Assembly: GCA_963513935.1 (NCBI GenBank)
Contig: OY740765.1
Span: forward strand, 123,261,362-123,325,361
Direction: 5' to 3'
Length of the DNA stretch: 64,000 nucleotides
Source of the DNA: Aphrophora alni
Lineage: Eukaryota; Arthropoda; Insecta; Hemiptera; Aphrophoridae
Shown here: positions 1 through 12,302 of the stretch, in pieces
How positions within the stretch are numbered: the stretch's first letter is position 1
Layout of the letters: every line of letters starts with the position of its first letter
Notes under the pieces: model-generated
Databases searched by the model: none
The model's input: the letters and a program-made list of their open reading frames with translations, nothing else
What the model was told of the DNA's origin: nothing
Program-made: the position numbers and the translations under genes

Positions 1-1832
1 AGTACAGTACTTTGGTGTTTAACAAGACAAACAGATAAATCGGGTAGTTTTGTTGGCTTCCAAGTGGTTGTATGGACGGGTCAGATGAATTTTGCTTTTT
101 CTATAAAAAGGACATTCATTGTGAAAATAATTGTGCGCGTTCTAACTATATTTCATAAATATATATTGCACATTATCAAGCAAGTGTAATGTTTTTATAT
201 TATAACTCAAGTTATTAACTGTCGTCAGTATCAGTTAAACCTACTATTTTCTAATAAGTGTAAATAGTGTACTCCTGCTGTTCACCCATAACGGCATCAT
301 AACTAACTCATCTCATGAGGTTACGATGACAACAAAAGGTCAGACTGTATTTTCTTATGTTTGAGGCTCATCCCCGGGGAACATTGGTATTTCTCTTTAA
401 AACATTATATCATAAACAGTACTAAATTATTTATGTTATCTCTGTTAAATTGTAAAAGTTTGTTTTGTTTGACTTCTTATAACATTGTGAATTCATTTTA
501 TTTCTGTTTAAATTAGAGGAAAGTAAAGTTCAGTTGAATCATTTATGTAAAGGAGCTCCTATTAATTTCATGTTTTGTTTTATTTTATTTTAATAAGGTT
601 GTATCTTTTATAACCAAATATCTATGAATTATACATTTGGGAATACATTGCTGAATCAAAGTTAATTATTAACTCCTAGTGACGGGGTTAGGGTGCTAAG
701 TTCACTAGTTAAAAAAAAATTCTATTGCTTCCACTGCTTAGCTTTAGCATCCTATTTTGCGTTAGTTTTTGCCACGCCTAAACACCTATATTTAGTTTTT
801 TTTTGTGAAATTTAAATTAGCACTAACATAATTATTACGGTCGACACTTTTATTACTAAAACTTTTGGATATAATCAACGAAAAATAAAACTAACCATTG
901 CTACTGTTATTTATTGTATTAAGTTACATAATTAAACCGAATATTATTATTAATTTGTGATAGTAAAACTACTTCTTAATATAAACTTTTAATTAGTATT
1001 ATTTATTATTTATTAATACAATAATGTATATTATCATGAAAGTGTCACTCAAACTTATCGTTATCAAACTCATTTAATTTTGAAGTTGCCAATTAATAAT
1101 ACAATAGTCTTTGATGTTAAATCTTATGGATTTTGGAATTATTTTTTGTATAAATTTGAAAATATGTCTTCCGTCTTTCTAATAAAATTGCAAAGGTTAG
1201 GAAAATAAAATAAATGTTATACGAAAATAAAATTTGGATTAAAATTATCAAATAAAACCAAAGGATTATTTTTGTGTACTCATATTAATTATGATTTAAG
1301 AACACAAGGTTTAAACTTCACACAGAACGTGTTCTGTAAGTAAAATAAGAACCGTACTGCATTTTATTATAACAGATTTTTTTAGGCTAATGATATTCCA
1401 GTTTTTAAATGCATATGATTTAATTTTGTATTTCAATCTGGAATATGATTGTTTTATAGCCACAATTTACTCAAATTTGGTTTAATTCTGTAGAGCTGCT
1501 AATTTTTTTTTTGTACAAAACATATACTGATGGACAAACGGACAATGAAATGAGAGAGATCTTTGGTTGCAATAAGTTTTTGACTTCTTTTTACCCAAGG
1601 AACAATACTTGGAATTTTGAAAGAAGAGTTCAGAAACATCCTGTATATACATAAAATTATAACTTTAAGGAACATACAAAAAAACACCAAAAACTGTGCA
1701 AACCGTGGTATATTGACTTTTAAAAGAAAGACGTACGGTAACTATTTATTTAGGTGAAACAGTGTAACTTATATTTTGTAGATTATATCATTTTAATTTC
1801 TCTGTTTGAATACACTGTTTTTGCCCTGATAG
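1..1832. other. AT-rich non-coding DNA, no gene recognised
   Basis: No convincing coding region is visible on either strand; short open frames here have no domain or splice context. It is probably upstream intron or intergenic DNA of the spliced gene whose first visible exon starts at 1833. Confidence 0.5.
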
Positions 1833-4800
1833 AAAGAAGCTATTTGGATTTGCTGTTGAGAGAAATTAAAGAATATGACCAAATTAGAAGACAGTATAGT
1901 AATTTAGCTGGTATATCACAAGGAGTTCAAACTGAGAACTTCATAGAAGAAAGATATACACAGACTGAAGAGCATTATTCGGACGGAGTACAAAAGACTA
2001 GTTACAGTAAGTTTATCGATTCTTTACGAGCTAACGCAATTTTTGGTTAACTTCAGTTTTGTTCTACCTATAGCAAAAAAGAAAGAAAATAGTGAGCTAA
2101 ATAATTCATCTTGTCATTTTCTCATAATTATTTGTTATTCATTTAGGAACAGATTATAATGCATCAGCTTCGTAAACAAAATTAAAAGAGAAACTGAATA
2201 GGCAAATTATGATTTGCTGTCATAAATAAAAATTATAATAATTCATTCTAGGGGAAGAAATGTAGATTTTCTTAAACTATAAGTACAGCAGTATGGTATG
2301 AATAAATTATACATAAAATTACTAATATTACAATTTTTCAGTGGTCTTAGGTTAACACATAAGTGTATGGCGAAAGCTAAATAGTGTCTCAGGTTTAAAT
2401 ATTAAATAAATATTGTAGGAAATATAACCAAATGGCTGTTTACACACTTCAGTAATTCATTCCATATAAATAAATAAATGGTTAAAAAATAAAGTTAAAA
2501 ATATATATGTTGAAATAATTTTTTTTTATTATTTTTTTTTTATTAATTCAATATTACAACTGAGTATGTACCCATCTAGCAATTTACACTTCATACTTTT
2601 ACACTTGTAAGGGATATGACCCAATGGTTATTCCCTATCACTCTAGTCCGTCAGAACTGAAGTCTTGGTTCTCTTCAGTCTTCTCTCCACCAGAGTAACA
2701 TCCAATAGTCCCTGTATCTCATGGTGTTCATGTTGAATGATGCGTTGTTTATGCTTCCTTGCCTGTTTTTTTATTTCATCACTGACTAGGTCTATCTGCA
2801 GGTCCCTATGTAGATTATCGTTCCTGATGTACCAGGGTGCATCCACTATACATCTAAGTACTTTATTTTGAAACACTTGAATGATATTTACATTTGTCTT
2901 GCTAGTGCAGCCCCATAGCTGAATTCCGTAGATCCACACTGGTCTTAAGACCTGCTTATAAATCAATAGCTTGTTGTGTATTGACAGTTGTGATTGTCTT
3001 CCAAGCAGCCAATACATTTTCCTGAACTTCAAGTTTAGTTCTTGTTTTTTCTTTTTGACATGCTCTTTCCATTTGAGTTTTACATCCAGTGTCATTCCCA
3101 GGTACTTAGCCGAATTAGCATAGGGAACTGGAACAGAATTTATTTAAAATGGGACCCGATGATTGGACTTGCTGTTTGTGAAGTTAACATTGACTGACTT
3201 TGCTTCGTTAAGACCAATTCGCCATTTTTTGGTCCATTTACACACCTCATCGGTGCCCCTCTGGAGCTTTGTTACTGCTTCCTCAGGTATTTTATCGGTT
3301 GCTAGAATCGCAGTATCATCTGCAAATGTACCAATTATTGATTCTTCTGGTGTAGGAAGATCCCTTGTGTACAACAGGTATAGGACTGGGCCCAACACAC
3401 TGCCCTGTGGAACCCCTGCCGAAATTCTCTTCAGTCCAGAGTATTCACCTTCGTACTTCACTCGAAAGTGTCTATCAGTTAAGTACGACTTCAGTATTGT
3501 GTAGTATTGCCTTGATAAATCTCTTTGTAGTTTCCACATCAGTCCCTTATGCCAAACTCTGTCAAAGGCATTCGCCACATCCAAGAAGACACTTACACAT
3601 GTTTCCTTTTTCTCAAGCGCATTCTCCACTACACTCGTGATCCTATGGACTTGGTCTACTGTAGAATAGCCTCGCCTGAAACCAAACTGATGGTCGGGGA
3701 TAAGCTTTCTATCCTCAATGATTGGCATCAGCCTCTTTAACAATAGCTTCTCGAATAATTTAGAGATTATTGGTAGTAGCGATATAGGTCTATACGATTT
3801 CTTGTCATTAGGTTGTTTGTCGGGTTTTAGTATCATAATTACTTCACCCACCTTCCACTGAAGAGGAACATACCCGATCCTTAAACATGCGTTGATTATA
3901 TAGAGCAATTTCCTAACACCCTTCTCTGGTAAGCTTTAACTATTTGGCCAGAGATCAAGTCAAACCCTGGGGCCTTCTTTGCATTTAAGTTAGTTTTAAT
4001 TTCCTTTTTTAATTCCTGGAGAGTCACTGGAGTTATGTCTACATCATCCAGTTTTCCTATTGGAGGAATGCTTTCTTCAGAAGTTTGTCTTGGTAGGGGT
4101 TGAAACGTTTCCTCTAGATATTCCGCGAAGAGGTTTGCTTTTTGCTGTGCACCTCTGGCCCATGTACCATCTTCATTTTTGATTGGAGGAACTTGAATTA
4201 TGGGTCTTTTAATCCCTTTTGTTGCCTTCCAGAGGAAATGCTCTCCATTTTTTTGAGTGGAAAGATTTTCTAAGAATTTATTGACTGATTCATTCTTGAG
4301 TTTTCTAATATAAGATTTTATTTTGTTACACAATTTATTTAGTGTTGTTTTTATCTCTGGGTCCCGACTCTTTTGCCAGTCTTTTCTTGTCTTCCATTTG
4401 TACTTAATTAATTCTCTTAGTTCAACTGAATAGATGATTTCTTTATTCCGTTGGCGTCCTCTTATCCCTAATGGCCTATAGGTTCACTCTACCACGCAGC
4501 ACGTTGTAAGACTTCATTAAACATATCAAGCTCTTCTTCCAATTGTACTAGATTTTTGATGGGCATATTAACATTTATATATTCCTCCACCAGGACGCCA
4601 AAAAGAGTCCAGTCCGTTTTAGCATTTGTTAGTTTTGGGGTTGTTACCTTGTTTGATATTACGAGTTCACTAATTGTCAATATAACTGGAGAGTGGTCCG
4701 ACGAGAGGCTTTCGTTGTTTTCGACGTGATTGTATGTTTCTGATATTCCTTTGGTTATGTAAAAATCTATAATATCCGGTATCTTACTTCTGTCCGCCGG

Positions 4801-7800
4801 CCAGTAAGTAGGTCTACCTCTGGAGTGGAAACCACATCCTAGAGCTGCTCCTGCTGCATACAGTTCACTCCCTTTTGGGTTAATTAATCTTGACCCCCAA
4901 TATGTATGCTTTGCATTAAAGTCTCTCCCGAGAATGAAGCTTCTTCCTAGAGTTTCAAACATCTGCTTGAACACTTCTCGTATTATATTATATTTTGGAG
5001 GACAGTAGATAGCACCAACATTATATTCTTTGAATTTGTTTGTTTGAGTCCTGACAACAATTACCTGGAAGAATTCTTCTTCAATCCTTATAACCTCATA
5101 GTGCTGTAGATTATCTTTAATAAATAATACAGCTCCTCCTCTAGCTCTTTCTGCAGGGTGGATAGCAGAATAACAACAATAGCCACGTATCTTGACATAT
5201 GATGTTTTTGTGAAGTGGCTTTCGGATATTAAACATATATCTATTTTTTCGGTGTTAAGAAATATTTCTAGTTCTTGAATGTGCTGCATTAGACCATTTG
5301 CGTTCCAGGTTGCTATTCTGATAGTTTTATTCATAGCTAAAGTACCTATTAATATCTGCGAGATTTGTGGCTACCCCATCAACCTTCCTATCGTTGGAGT
5401 CTAGCCGCTTTTCAATAGTTTCCAATCTCCTTAGTATTTTTTCGAGTATTAGATTATTTTCCAAAATATTTCCCTCCTTAACAGGTCTACTCTGGGCTAC
5501 TTGGGAGAAGGTTCTTCTATTATTGTCTAGGTTTTGAATCCTGGGCTTTGGAGTCACCCTTATCTCCTCCTCTTTTCTATGTCTTGGTTGAGGGTTACTT
5601 GCTCTGTCCCTTATTTTTTGCAGCTCCTTTGCAGCTCCTTTGCAACTTCACACCCTCGGTAGTTGGCAGGGTGTTGTCCTCCACAATTTACACATTTTGG
5701 TGGAACATCCTTACCTATTAGACACTGGATTGAAATAATTGTTGTTATTTTCTATCACAAAATAGATCTTCTTCAAACAAAAAAAGTTGTTTAAATGACA
5801 CGATAGTTCAATTTAAAACATCTAATTTGAAATCATCTGATATATTAAAACTTAAGTACATTAGTGAACCTATTTTTGGTTATCGATTAATCAGCTAACG
5901 CGTATGGTCGTAGAGTTACCGAACTAGAGTTTCCAAAGAGTTTATGAATGCTTTTTAATGTAAATCATTCATCAAAGTATAAATTGTGGTCAAGAGCATA
6001 AGCTGAAGTAGTTTTATCAATGTAATTTTATTTTGTAAATGAACCATGCCTATTCATTGTAATACGTAATATATTTGAGGTTAGGCCTACATAATCTTTA
6101 GGGTATTGTGTGATATATGACATTAGTAGGGTTATTAGTTAATGTCATATATTAGGGTTATATATAGGGTTAACCTTATAAGATATAAGATATCAAAAAG
6201 TAATTTTCTCTTTTGAAATATAATATATGAATTTTAATTCTGAAAATTTGTTCAAATAGTTTAAACAAATTATAAACCATAAGGGCCCATCAGTCCAAAT
6301 CATAAAGATGGCATTGATAAATCGGAACCAAGTTACAGGGTCAAGATTTTGTGAAATGAAAATTAATTTTCTAATATACCCCATATATAAATTAGCACAT
6401 GAAATGGCTATTCTAGTACCTCTTGCAGTATCATTGGTCTGTAAAAAGTTGGCATTTTGCAAAACATGTTTCAATGCTTTTAAACCATTATTATCTGGTA
6501 TATTATTATATAAAGAAACCACATCTATGGTGACCAAAAGTCTTATTACTTATTTTATTTAAAAATTCGTGTCTCTTATGAACGAAGGTAACAATTTTAC
6601 AAAAGATTGTAACTTATCAACAAAGATGAAATTCTTTCAGCTTTAGATCCATAAGCTGATAAAATAGGTCTACCTGGTGGTCATTCAGGTTTATTCACTT
6701 TAGCCAATAGTTAAAAAATATGTCTTCTTGGATTAAAATTCTGTAGAGCCGTTTTGTTTTACATAAATATTATAATTAATAAAACATTAAACAATATTAC
6801 ATATAATTTTTATAGGACTTTATAACTATAGCCTACGTAATTTTATTTTAGGCAACTACAAACACAACACCACCAATTAGATCCGTGGATCCAGTGAAAC
6901 TGTTTAACTAATCTGCTTTTTTTTAAAATAAAAGTAAAATGCAAGTTTTATTATTTCTAAAGATTTAGTAATTTTTTATTGCTTGGTGTCGTTTGATTTT
7001 ATAAAGAAAATATATAATTATTATAGACATTGAATTTATTCTTGAACATGATTAGTATTTTTGTTATAACTTATATCGTAATTGTCATAATTTCAGATTC
7101 AGAAGAGCAAGAATTGTTCAATTTCAATGTTATTCCTAGTGGTGAGTTAATACTAGTTCAGTCCGACAGATTATTGCCATCCAAAGGTAACTTAAGTTTA
7201 TTCCATATCGCCAAAAAAAAAAATGTTTTTTACTTAATATTAAGGAGTTGAACTAAATTTGTTTACTTATTATAATACAATAAATATAAATATAATTTAT
7301 GCGTGTAAAATAGAGAATGTTCATAAAATGAAAACCTACACTTTAAGTGGTGGTTATATTGGTTAAAATAAAGAATCAGGTTCCTAAAAAACATTTGTCC
7401 AGAAACGCTTCGTTTTCCATCTGTCGGCCATATTGTGTTGTTTGAAAAATAATTATTGCTATTGAAATTATTAAAATCTCTAGTGGAAATTTGGTATACA
7501 CATTTTTCATGCTACATTTTTATCCGTATATCATGATTAAAAACTTTATCTTTTAAAGTGGTTGAAATAATGACTGTTTGAAATTTTTAATATCTCTAAA
7601 ACTCTACAAAAAACGTAAATGGCCGCAATTTGGAGATTTATGAAATAAAGTTTTGATTCTTCCTACACTGGTAAACCGTTGCATATAAAATGTGCATACC
7701 AAATTTCGACTAGAAATCTTAGTACGGTAATTTCAAAAACTATAATTATTTTTCAAGAAAACACAATATGACCGACAGATGGAAAACCAAGCGTTTCCAG

Positions 7801-9994
7801 GAATATGTTTCTAGGAACTTTTTTCTTTATGTTGACCAATATAACAACCACTTAACGTTTGGTACGACATTATGTATTGTGAACACTATGTATATACAAG
7901 TAACTCTTGCACCCGGCTTCACTCAGTTAAAGGCTCTGCTCTAGTGAAGCAAATTTTACAAATCACCCTTTAAGATTAGAGTTTACCTTTATCAATTTTT
8001 TATTCAATAATTTCTGAGATTACTACAAACAAACAAATTTTACCTCGTTATGATATTTGTATAGATATAGATAATCTGTTATCAGAAGATTTTTTTAACA
8101 AACCGTATCACAACTGATACAATTTAAAATAAGCATGACGAATACGTTTCAAATTATCTAGAAACCCAAAATAAGCATTTTTTGTTTTACAGGTAGTTTT
8201 CTGAGATATAAATCATATAGTGATGTTAACCCTATCATTTTGAGAACTTGGGTCTATTTAAAACCAGTAAACATGATCACATCCTACTTGATAATTACAA
8301 TACAGGAATTTATTAAATACCGGTAGTTAAAGAAGGTGACTTTACACTAGTAACACTTTTGTTTAAAAAAAAAAATCAATATAGGAATCTGGGTTGTTAT
8401 AAAACTACTATAAAATCTGCCCTGCAGTAAGATACTGTTTATATCAAAATATACTAGTGGGTTCTAGTTGAAAATATTTACAGTTTTGAATATCAATAAG
8501 GCACATAAACCATTAACTTTTGTAATATTTAGAACTAATTGTCAGGTATTAACAATAACCTATATTATGGACTTGAATTTGCACATATAATGTAAGCATT
8601 ATATAATTTAACCTACAACTAACAAAAAAAAAACAGCTAATATAAATTCTCAAGCAAAATAAAAAATATGTAGAATGTATTTAGGAATTTAAATCGTTTA
8701 ATTTTGCGAGATGTAAGCACTCAATCACAACACAACTTGAATCCACACTTGTAACTGTTTCCAAGGGAAATGAATAATTTATCACAAATCTTCAGGTAAC
8801 GCTGTATAATTTGACTCCTCAATCATTAAGATCGGCACTATTAAAAAAAAATGGGATTGACGTAGAAACTTCTAAACAAATTAAATATGAAATAAGTATT
8901 CATGCAATACAAAAAATCATTTCCAGTATTCCACCAAGATATTTAAGTAAGCATTTAATGATTTATTATTCTCAGTCTCAATCTAACCCGCCTTCTTTCC
9001 ATCAGCTATTTAAAACTTTCAGGTTATTGACAACAACTTTATTTATTTGATTAACGAATCTCTAAAAAATTGCAGTGAAAAAAAATTGTTCTTGTGTTGT
9101 AGAGGAAGTTGGGGTTTATTTGGAGGACATGACCATTATTGGCAATATCACTGAATATACAAAAGAGTTATCTAATAAATCATCAAACATTGAATCAGCT
9201 GAGATTAGACTATCAGATAAGGATGTAGAAATAATGTATACCACTGAAGGTAGGACAAACTACAAGAATGTGTGTATAGATATTAAACTTTGAGATATAA
9301 ATTGTACATTTTACACAATATTACCAAAGCAATTTATAAAGTTACATTATCTTGATAACAAATTGGTTCAAAATTTAACATTACTTACTAGGCGAATGAA
9401 AATTTTAAATTGGTTGACATATAGTTGAAACATGGAAAGTACTACATTTGTTAAAATTAAAACATTGCATTCTTATATACTTTTTTAGTAGAATAAAATA
9501 TCTCCTTAGGATAAATAGTTTTAAAAATAAAATGATGCGGAGACAATGCTGTCAGATCAATATTTAAACTTCATTTATTTATTATATTCAAAGGTGTATA
9601 ATTTTTATCTTTTAACCAAGACAATTTATTTGGCTTTTGTTAGATTAAAAGTGAAAGTCATTATACCTATTTATAACTATAAAAAGCAAAAACTCTAATC
9701 TGATACAAAATGTTTGTAAACAAATTATAAAGTGTCATAATTGTAGGTGATAAAACAGTATTTAAGTTTATTTTTTGGAATGAAATTATTGTAAGCGTTG
9801 AGGGAAAGACTGGGATTGATTGGGAAAGACTGTAGTGTTGAAAAAACTATAAATGTTGTAAATATTTGAACAAAATATGTATTTTATTTTGATATACAGT
9901 GTCGAGAAAATATACTCCCAAATTTCACCGGGCTGTAGGAGAAAATAAGAAAAAAGCTCCAATAAACATAAGCCAGGAAATGCTTAGCTTTTAA
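1833..9994 (+). CDS. 3' part of a spliced host gene, function unknown
   Basis: Five exon-like blocks lie on the plus strand with good AG/GT borders: 1833..2006 (donor GTAAGT), 7097..7186 (acceptor after TTTCAG), 8796..8946, 9076..9249 and 9900..9994 (ends in TAA; AATAAA at 10004). Junction phases are consistently 1 (last base of a codon group A or G completed by the next exon) between 1833..2006 and 7097..7186, between 8796..8946 and 9076..9249, and between 9076..9249 and 9900..9994. The 8796 exon does not fit the phase of 7186, so an exon may be missing or its start is different. The first block reads RSYLDLLLREIKEYDQ and looks helical; the last reads SRKYTPKFHRAVGENKK and is basic. No domain is recognised. 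The 5' end lies outside the window or is unseen. The large first intron has taken up a LINE, a Penelope relic and a foldback element. Confidence 0.55.
2643..5334 (-). pseudogene. LINE ORF2: APE endonuclease + reverse transcriptase, broken
   Basis: Reading on the minus strand, 5334..4489 is an apurinic-type endonuclease: it opens with IRIATWNANGL, then ISESH, a GRDFNAKH block and SSDHSPV near the C-terminus. RT motifs follow in 3908..3144: RPISLLPIISKLFEK, FRRGYSTVDQ, GVPQGSVLGPVLY and the catalytic GTFADDTAIL. The C-terminal block 3095..2643 holds WIYGIQLWGC. The coding frame is interrupted between endonuclease and RT (around 4333..4489), by a frameshift near 3900, and by an in-frame TAA just after 3144, where the downstream frame continues unchanged into 3095..2643. 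It is therefore a dead copy of a multifunctional nicking and reverse-transcribing protein. Confidence 0.88.
5327..5700 (-). pseudogene. LINE ORF1 C-terminal fragment with CCHC zinc knuckle
   Basis: The open piece 5557..5327 overlaps the start of ORF2 by a few bases, a layout normal for Jockey elements. Upstream on the minus strand, around 5700..5650, a knuckle of the form CVNCGGQHPANYRGC is visible. A short duplication of a GCAGCTCCTTT motif at about 5620..5645 disturbs the frame between the two. ORF1 proteins bind the LINE RNA. Only the C-terminal part survives because the copy is 5'-truncated. Confidence 0.7.
5741..6192. other. AT-rich intronic DNA, nothing recognised
   Basis: No gene, splice-bounded exon or element end is seen between the LINE target duplication and the Penelope-like relic. 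Confidence 0.4.
6193..6720 (-). pseudogene. Penelope-like element reverse transcriptase relic
   Basis: On the minus strand 6537..6193 contains VTIDVVSLYNNIPDNNGL, a later GTRIAISCANLYMGYI block and WFRFINAIFMIW. These match the order and spacing of Penelope-like RT motifs, whose catalytic core is normally a YIDDIF-type box. Here it reads INAIF, so the two catalytic Asp are lost. Upstream (6720..6540) a KVNKP...PGRPILSAYGS stretch, also typical of the family, is present but frame-broken. It is an old inactive fragment. Confidence 0.72.
7343..7855. mobile_element. Foldback MITE-like element flanked by TTAA
   Basis: The two ends are inverted copies of each other over well over 100 bp: the left arm starts GTGGTGGTTATATTGG (7347) and the right arm ends CCAATATAACAACCAC (7851). 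Both sides carry TTAA (7343..7346 and 7852..7855), consistent with a TTAA-type target duplication. Further matching blocks (for example around 7420 and 7775, TCTGTCGG/CCGACAGA) lie symmetrically. No protein is encoded, so it would be a non-autonomous element moved by a TTAA-specific transposase; the family is inferred. Confidence 0.7.
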
Positions 9995-10893
9995 TTATCC
10001 GCCAATAAAAATATAACGAAGTACAATTATCATAGTATAAATTGCAGGTTAATTATATAATGAAATATTGGAGCTTATTTATTTATTCAAAGAAATATTT
10101 TCCATATCCAAATAATGCATTATGTTTGATTAATAACCATTTAATAGTTGCCATAGTATTATTAATTTATAAGTTAATATATTTATGTATACCTAGCCTA
10201 TTATCTATTTTTATTTTACACAACGAGTAGAAAATGCATAATTATTTTGACGATTAATGACATTTAATATAAACATTTTACTATTAATGAAATATCAGGT
10301 GATTGTTGCAGGATACTTCCAAAAACATTTAGTTTTATAGGTTCATTTATGCAAATATTTTATTAGCTTGTCGTTTGTTGTTTATTGATAGCTAAACCTT
10401 GTTGAAACAAACTAATTTGGGTAAACAGTTGAAAAAAATATTATCAATATGTTCATGTAGCCTGCCGTTTTCTTATGTTAACTTTAATCTTAGTTTAATC
10501 GTCAGTTATAAAACTGTTAAGCCTACTTCAGTCAAGGGTAACTTTAAAATCAAATAAAAAACAATTGCCAATTTTTTTATAAATAAAATATTAAGAGTGA
10601 ATATTGTTTTTAAGAAATATTTTCGTTACTCGCATTTTAAAAACAAATTGAATATTAAATCAATTTAGTTTTCAAGTTATAGTATGTATGCAGGAAAAGG
10701 TCTAACTATTACATTTTTATGAATTATTTATATTTATAATGAATGCAATTAACCAATACAATTATGATGTTAAATCCTTAATAGACCTGAATGACTTATA
10801 TATAGGCTAATGCACATTTTTTTTCAGATACACCCAGGAAAGGGAAAAAAATCACCACTTTTTTATTTTGAAAAAAAAGAGTGATTAACCTAC
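9995..10893. other. 3' UTR and non-coding DNA left of the Polinton
   Basis: An AATAAA polyadenylation signal lies at 10004..10009, ten bases past the stop of the host gene. The rest is AT-rich with no recognised gene up to the Polinton target duplication. Confidence 0.5.
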
Positions 10894-10899
10894 CTCGAC
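10894..10899. repeat. Polinton target-site duplication, left copy (CTCGAC)
   Basis: The six bases directly before the element's first AG are identical to the six bases directly after its last CT (42192..42197). Six-base duplications are the Polinton rule. Confidence 0.95.
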
Positions 10900-11172
10900 A
10901 GTAGAGCGTACTGCACTTGCGATCAAACATGGCGGCTGTGGATGGTGGGGGTAACCATGTAACCTCCCCCTTCCCTCCCCTTGTCCCTTCCCACTAGGCT
11001 CCTCCCCCTTGCCCCTCCCCTTTGGCCCCTCCCCCTAACCCTCCCCCGCGGCCCCTCCCCCTAGGCCCCACCCCTTCCCCTTCCCCCTTGACCCTTCCGC
11101 TGGCCACCTGTGACGTAAATTATTGTTGTCGACACACAGACACACACATGACGTCATACACTTATTTTTTTT

Positions 11173-11251
11173 AATACTAGTGGGATTCGAACCTGTGAAG
11201 TTTGGATTTGAAGGCGGACACGCTACCGACTGAGCTATCGTGCATAGTATT
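11173..11251 (-). ncRNA. tRNA-like sequence with Pol III A and B boxes, left TIR copy
   Basis: On the minus strand the outer 7 bases AATACTA-type/TAGTATT-type ends (11251..11245 and 11179..11173) can pair as an acceptor-like stem. Between them are TAGCTCAGTCGG, matching the A box consensus, and GGTTCGAATCC, a perfect B box. The anticodon and T arms do not pair well and there is no obvious T-run terminator, so it is not a standard tRNA gene. The direction is outward, towards the element end. It could be a Pol III promoter or a tRNA-derived relic. Confidence 0.55.
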
Positions 11252-11345
11252 ACAAGCTGGATATTTAACGCGGTATATAAGCCGCCATGTTGTAACATTT
11301 GTTAAACACCAGTACATTTCGTAGAAGTTCGGACACGAACCCCTT

Positions 11346-11402
11346 ACCGTAAGACGTACCGAGTTTTTCGCGACCGCGAAAAACTCGCGTACGTCTTACG
11401 GT
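11346..11402. repeat. 57-bp near-perfect palindrome in left TIR
   Basis: The arms ACCGTAAGACGTAC and GTACGTCTTACGGT flank inner arms GAGTTTTTCGCG and CGCGAAAAACTC around a 4-base centre, forming a long cruciform-capable hairpin. The same structure is at 41759..41815 in the right TIR. Confidence 0.9.
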
Positions 11403-11467
11403 ACGTGTCTGACTCGAACCTCGGGGTTTAGGAGTTTGTGAATAGGGTGCTAAGAAATAAGAATCAG

Positions 11468-11482
11468 TGTACCCATAACCAA

Positions 11483-11538
<56 letters not shown>

Positions 11539-11695
11539 TAATGATTCACATCAACGACAATAACAACTACTTATATAACAAGTATATATATTAAACAATG
11601 ATTCACATCAACGACAATAACAACTACTTAATATTCAGAGTTAAATAATCTTAATATTCAAAGTATAGATAAAGATGACAGTTGTTCTCCACATT
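11468..11695. repeat. (AT)n tract and a 45-bp direct repeat
   Basis: An (AT)n tract covers about 11484..11534. It is followed by two direct copies of a unit beginning AATGATTCACATCAACGACA at about 11539 and 11596, each followed by ATAACAACTACTTA. This is the 3' side of the RING gene. Confidence 0.75.
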
Positions 11696-12251
11696 TCACC
11701 TACAAAGATGGCACCTCCTACATTGTACGATGCAATCGGAACAGAAGACGTGACCGCAAGGTATCAACATCAACGCCACAGTAGGAAGTTTGATGAGGCA
11801 TACTGGACAAGGTAAGAGCATCCGACTATGTACGAATACACTCGAGGATTGCGGATCTTCCTGTAATCAGAAAAAGGTAAGTCACATTATTGATCTTCTC
11901 CGCGAGCGCGCGCGCGCGTGTGTGTGTGTGTGTGTGTGTGTGTGAGTGAAAAGGTTACTTTTTACAAAGCTTTAATACTTACAGGGTATCGTGCTCGGAA
12001 TTCTGCCTGCTGCATAGTATTCATTCCTTTGTCTATTATTACATGTAAATCTCTCATCATGAGCCGCCATACGTTTGTCCAGTCCTGAAGTAAGGACGTC
12101 TAGCAGCGTTTTCCAAATCATGAATAAGATACTTCAATGCAGGTAATGACCCTGAAAGTATCTCAATAGCCGTCTGAGTTCTGGCCTCGTTGACGGAAGA
12201 CTGTGAAAAGAAGAAGATTATTTACAATGTAATCAATCACTGGACAGTTGA

Positions 12252-12302
<51 letters not shown>

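Larger units (their letters stand above)
2521..5729 (-). mobile_element. Jockey-type LINE, 5'-truncated, with 11-bp target duplication
   Basis: The insertion is bounded by the direct repeat TTGAAATAATT at 2510..2520 and 5730..5740. On the minus strand it runs from a zinc-knuckle ORF1 tail through endonuclease and reverse transcriptase to an A-rich 3' tail (seen as the T-rich run at 2521..2545). The order ORF1 knuckle, APE endonuclease, RT with FADD, and a C-terminal WxYGxxLWG block is that of Jockey-clade elements. It is antisense to the host gene, inside its intron. ORF1's N-terminus is missing, as expected from incomplete reverse transcription at the target. Confidence 0.88.
10900..11467. 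repeat. Polinton left terminal inverted repeat
   Basis: It is the reverse complement of 41694..42191 with small differences. Inside: a C-rich run of CCCCTCCCCC-type units (10960..11090, longer here than on the right), a tRNA-like sequence, and a 57-bp palindrome. Homology ends at about the GAATCAG at 11461..11467. Confidence 0.92.

Noticed and set aside
11173..11251. Suppressor tRNA reading UGA (possible TCA in the loop) that would rescue the in-frame stops
   Set aside because: The anticodon stem does not pair, several placements of the loop are possible, and most stops in the element are TAA, which such a tRNA would not read.
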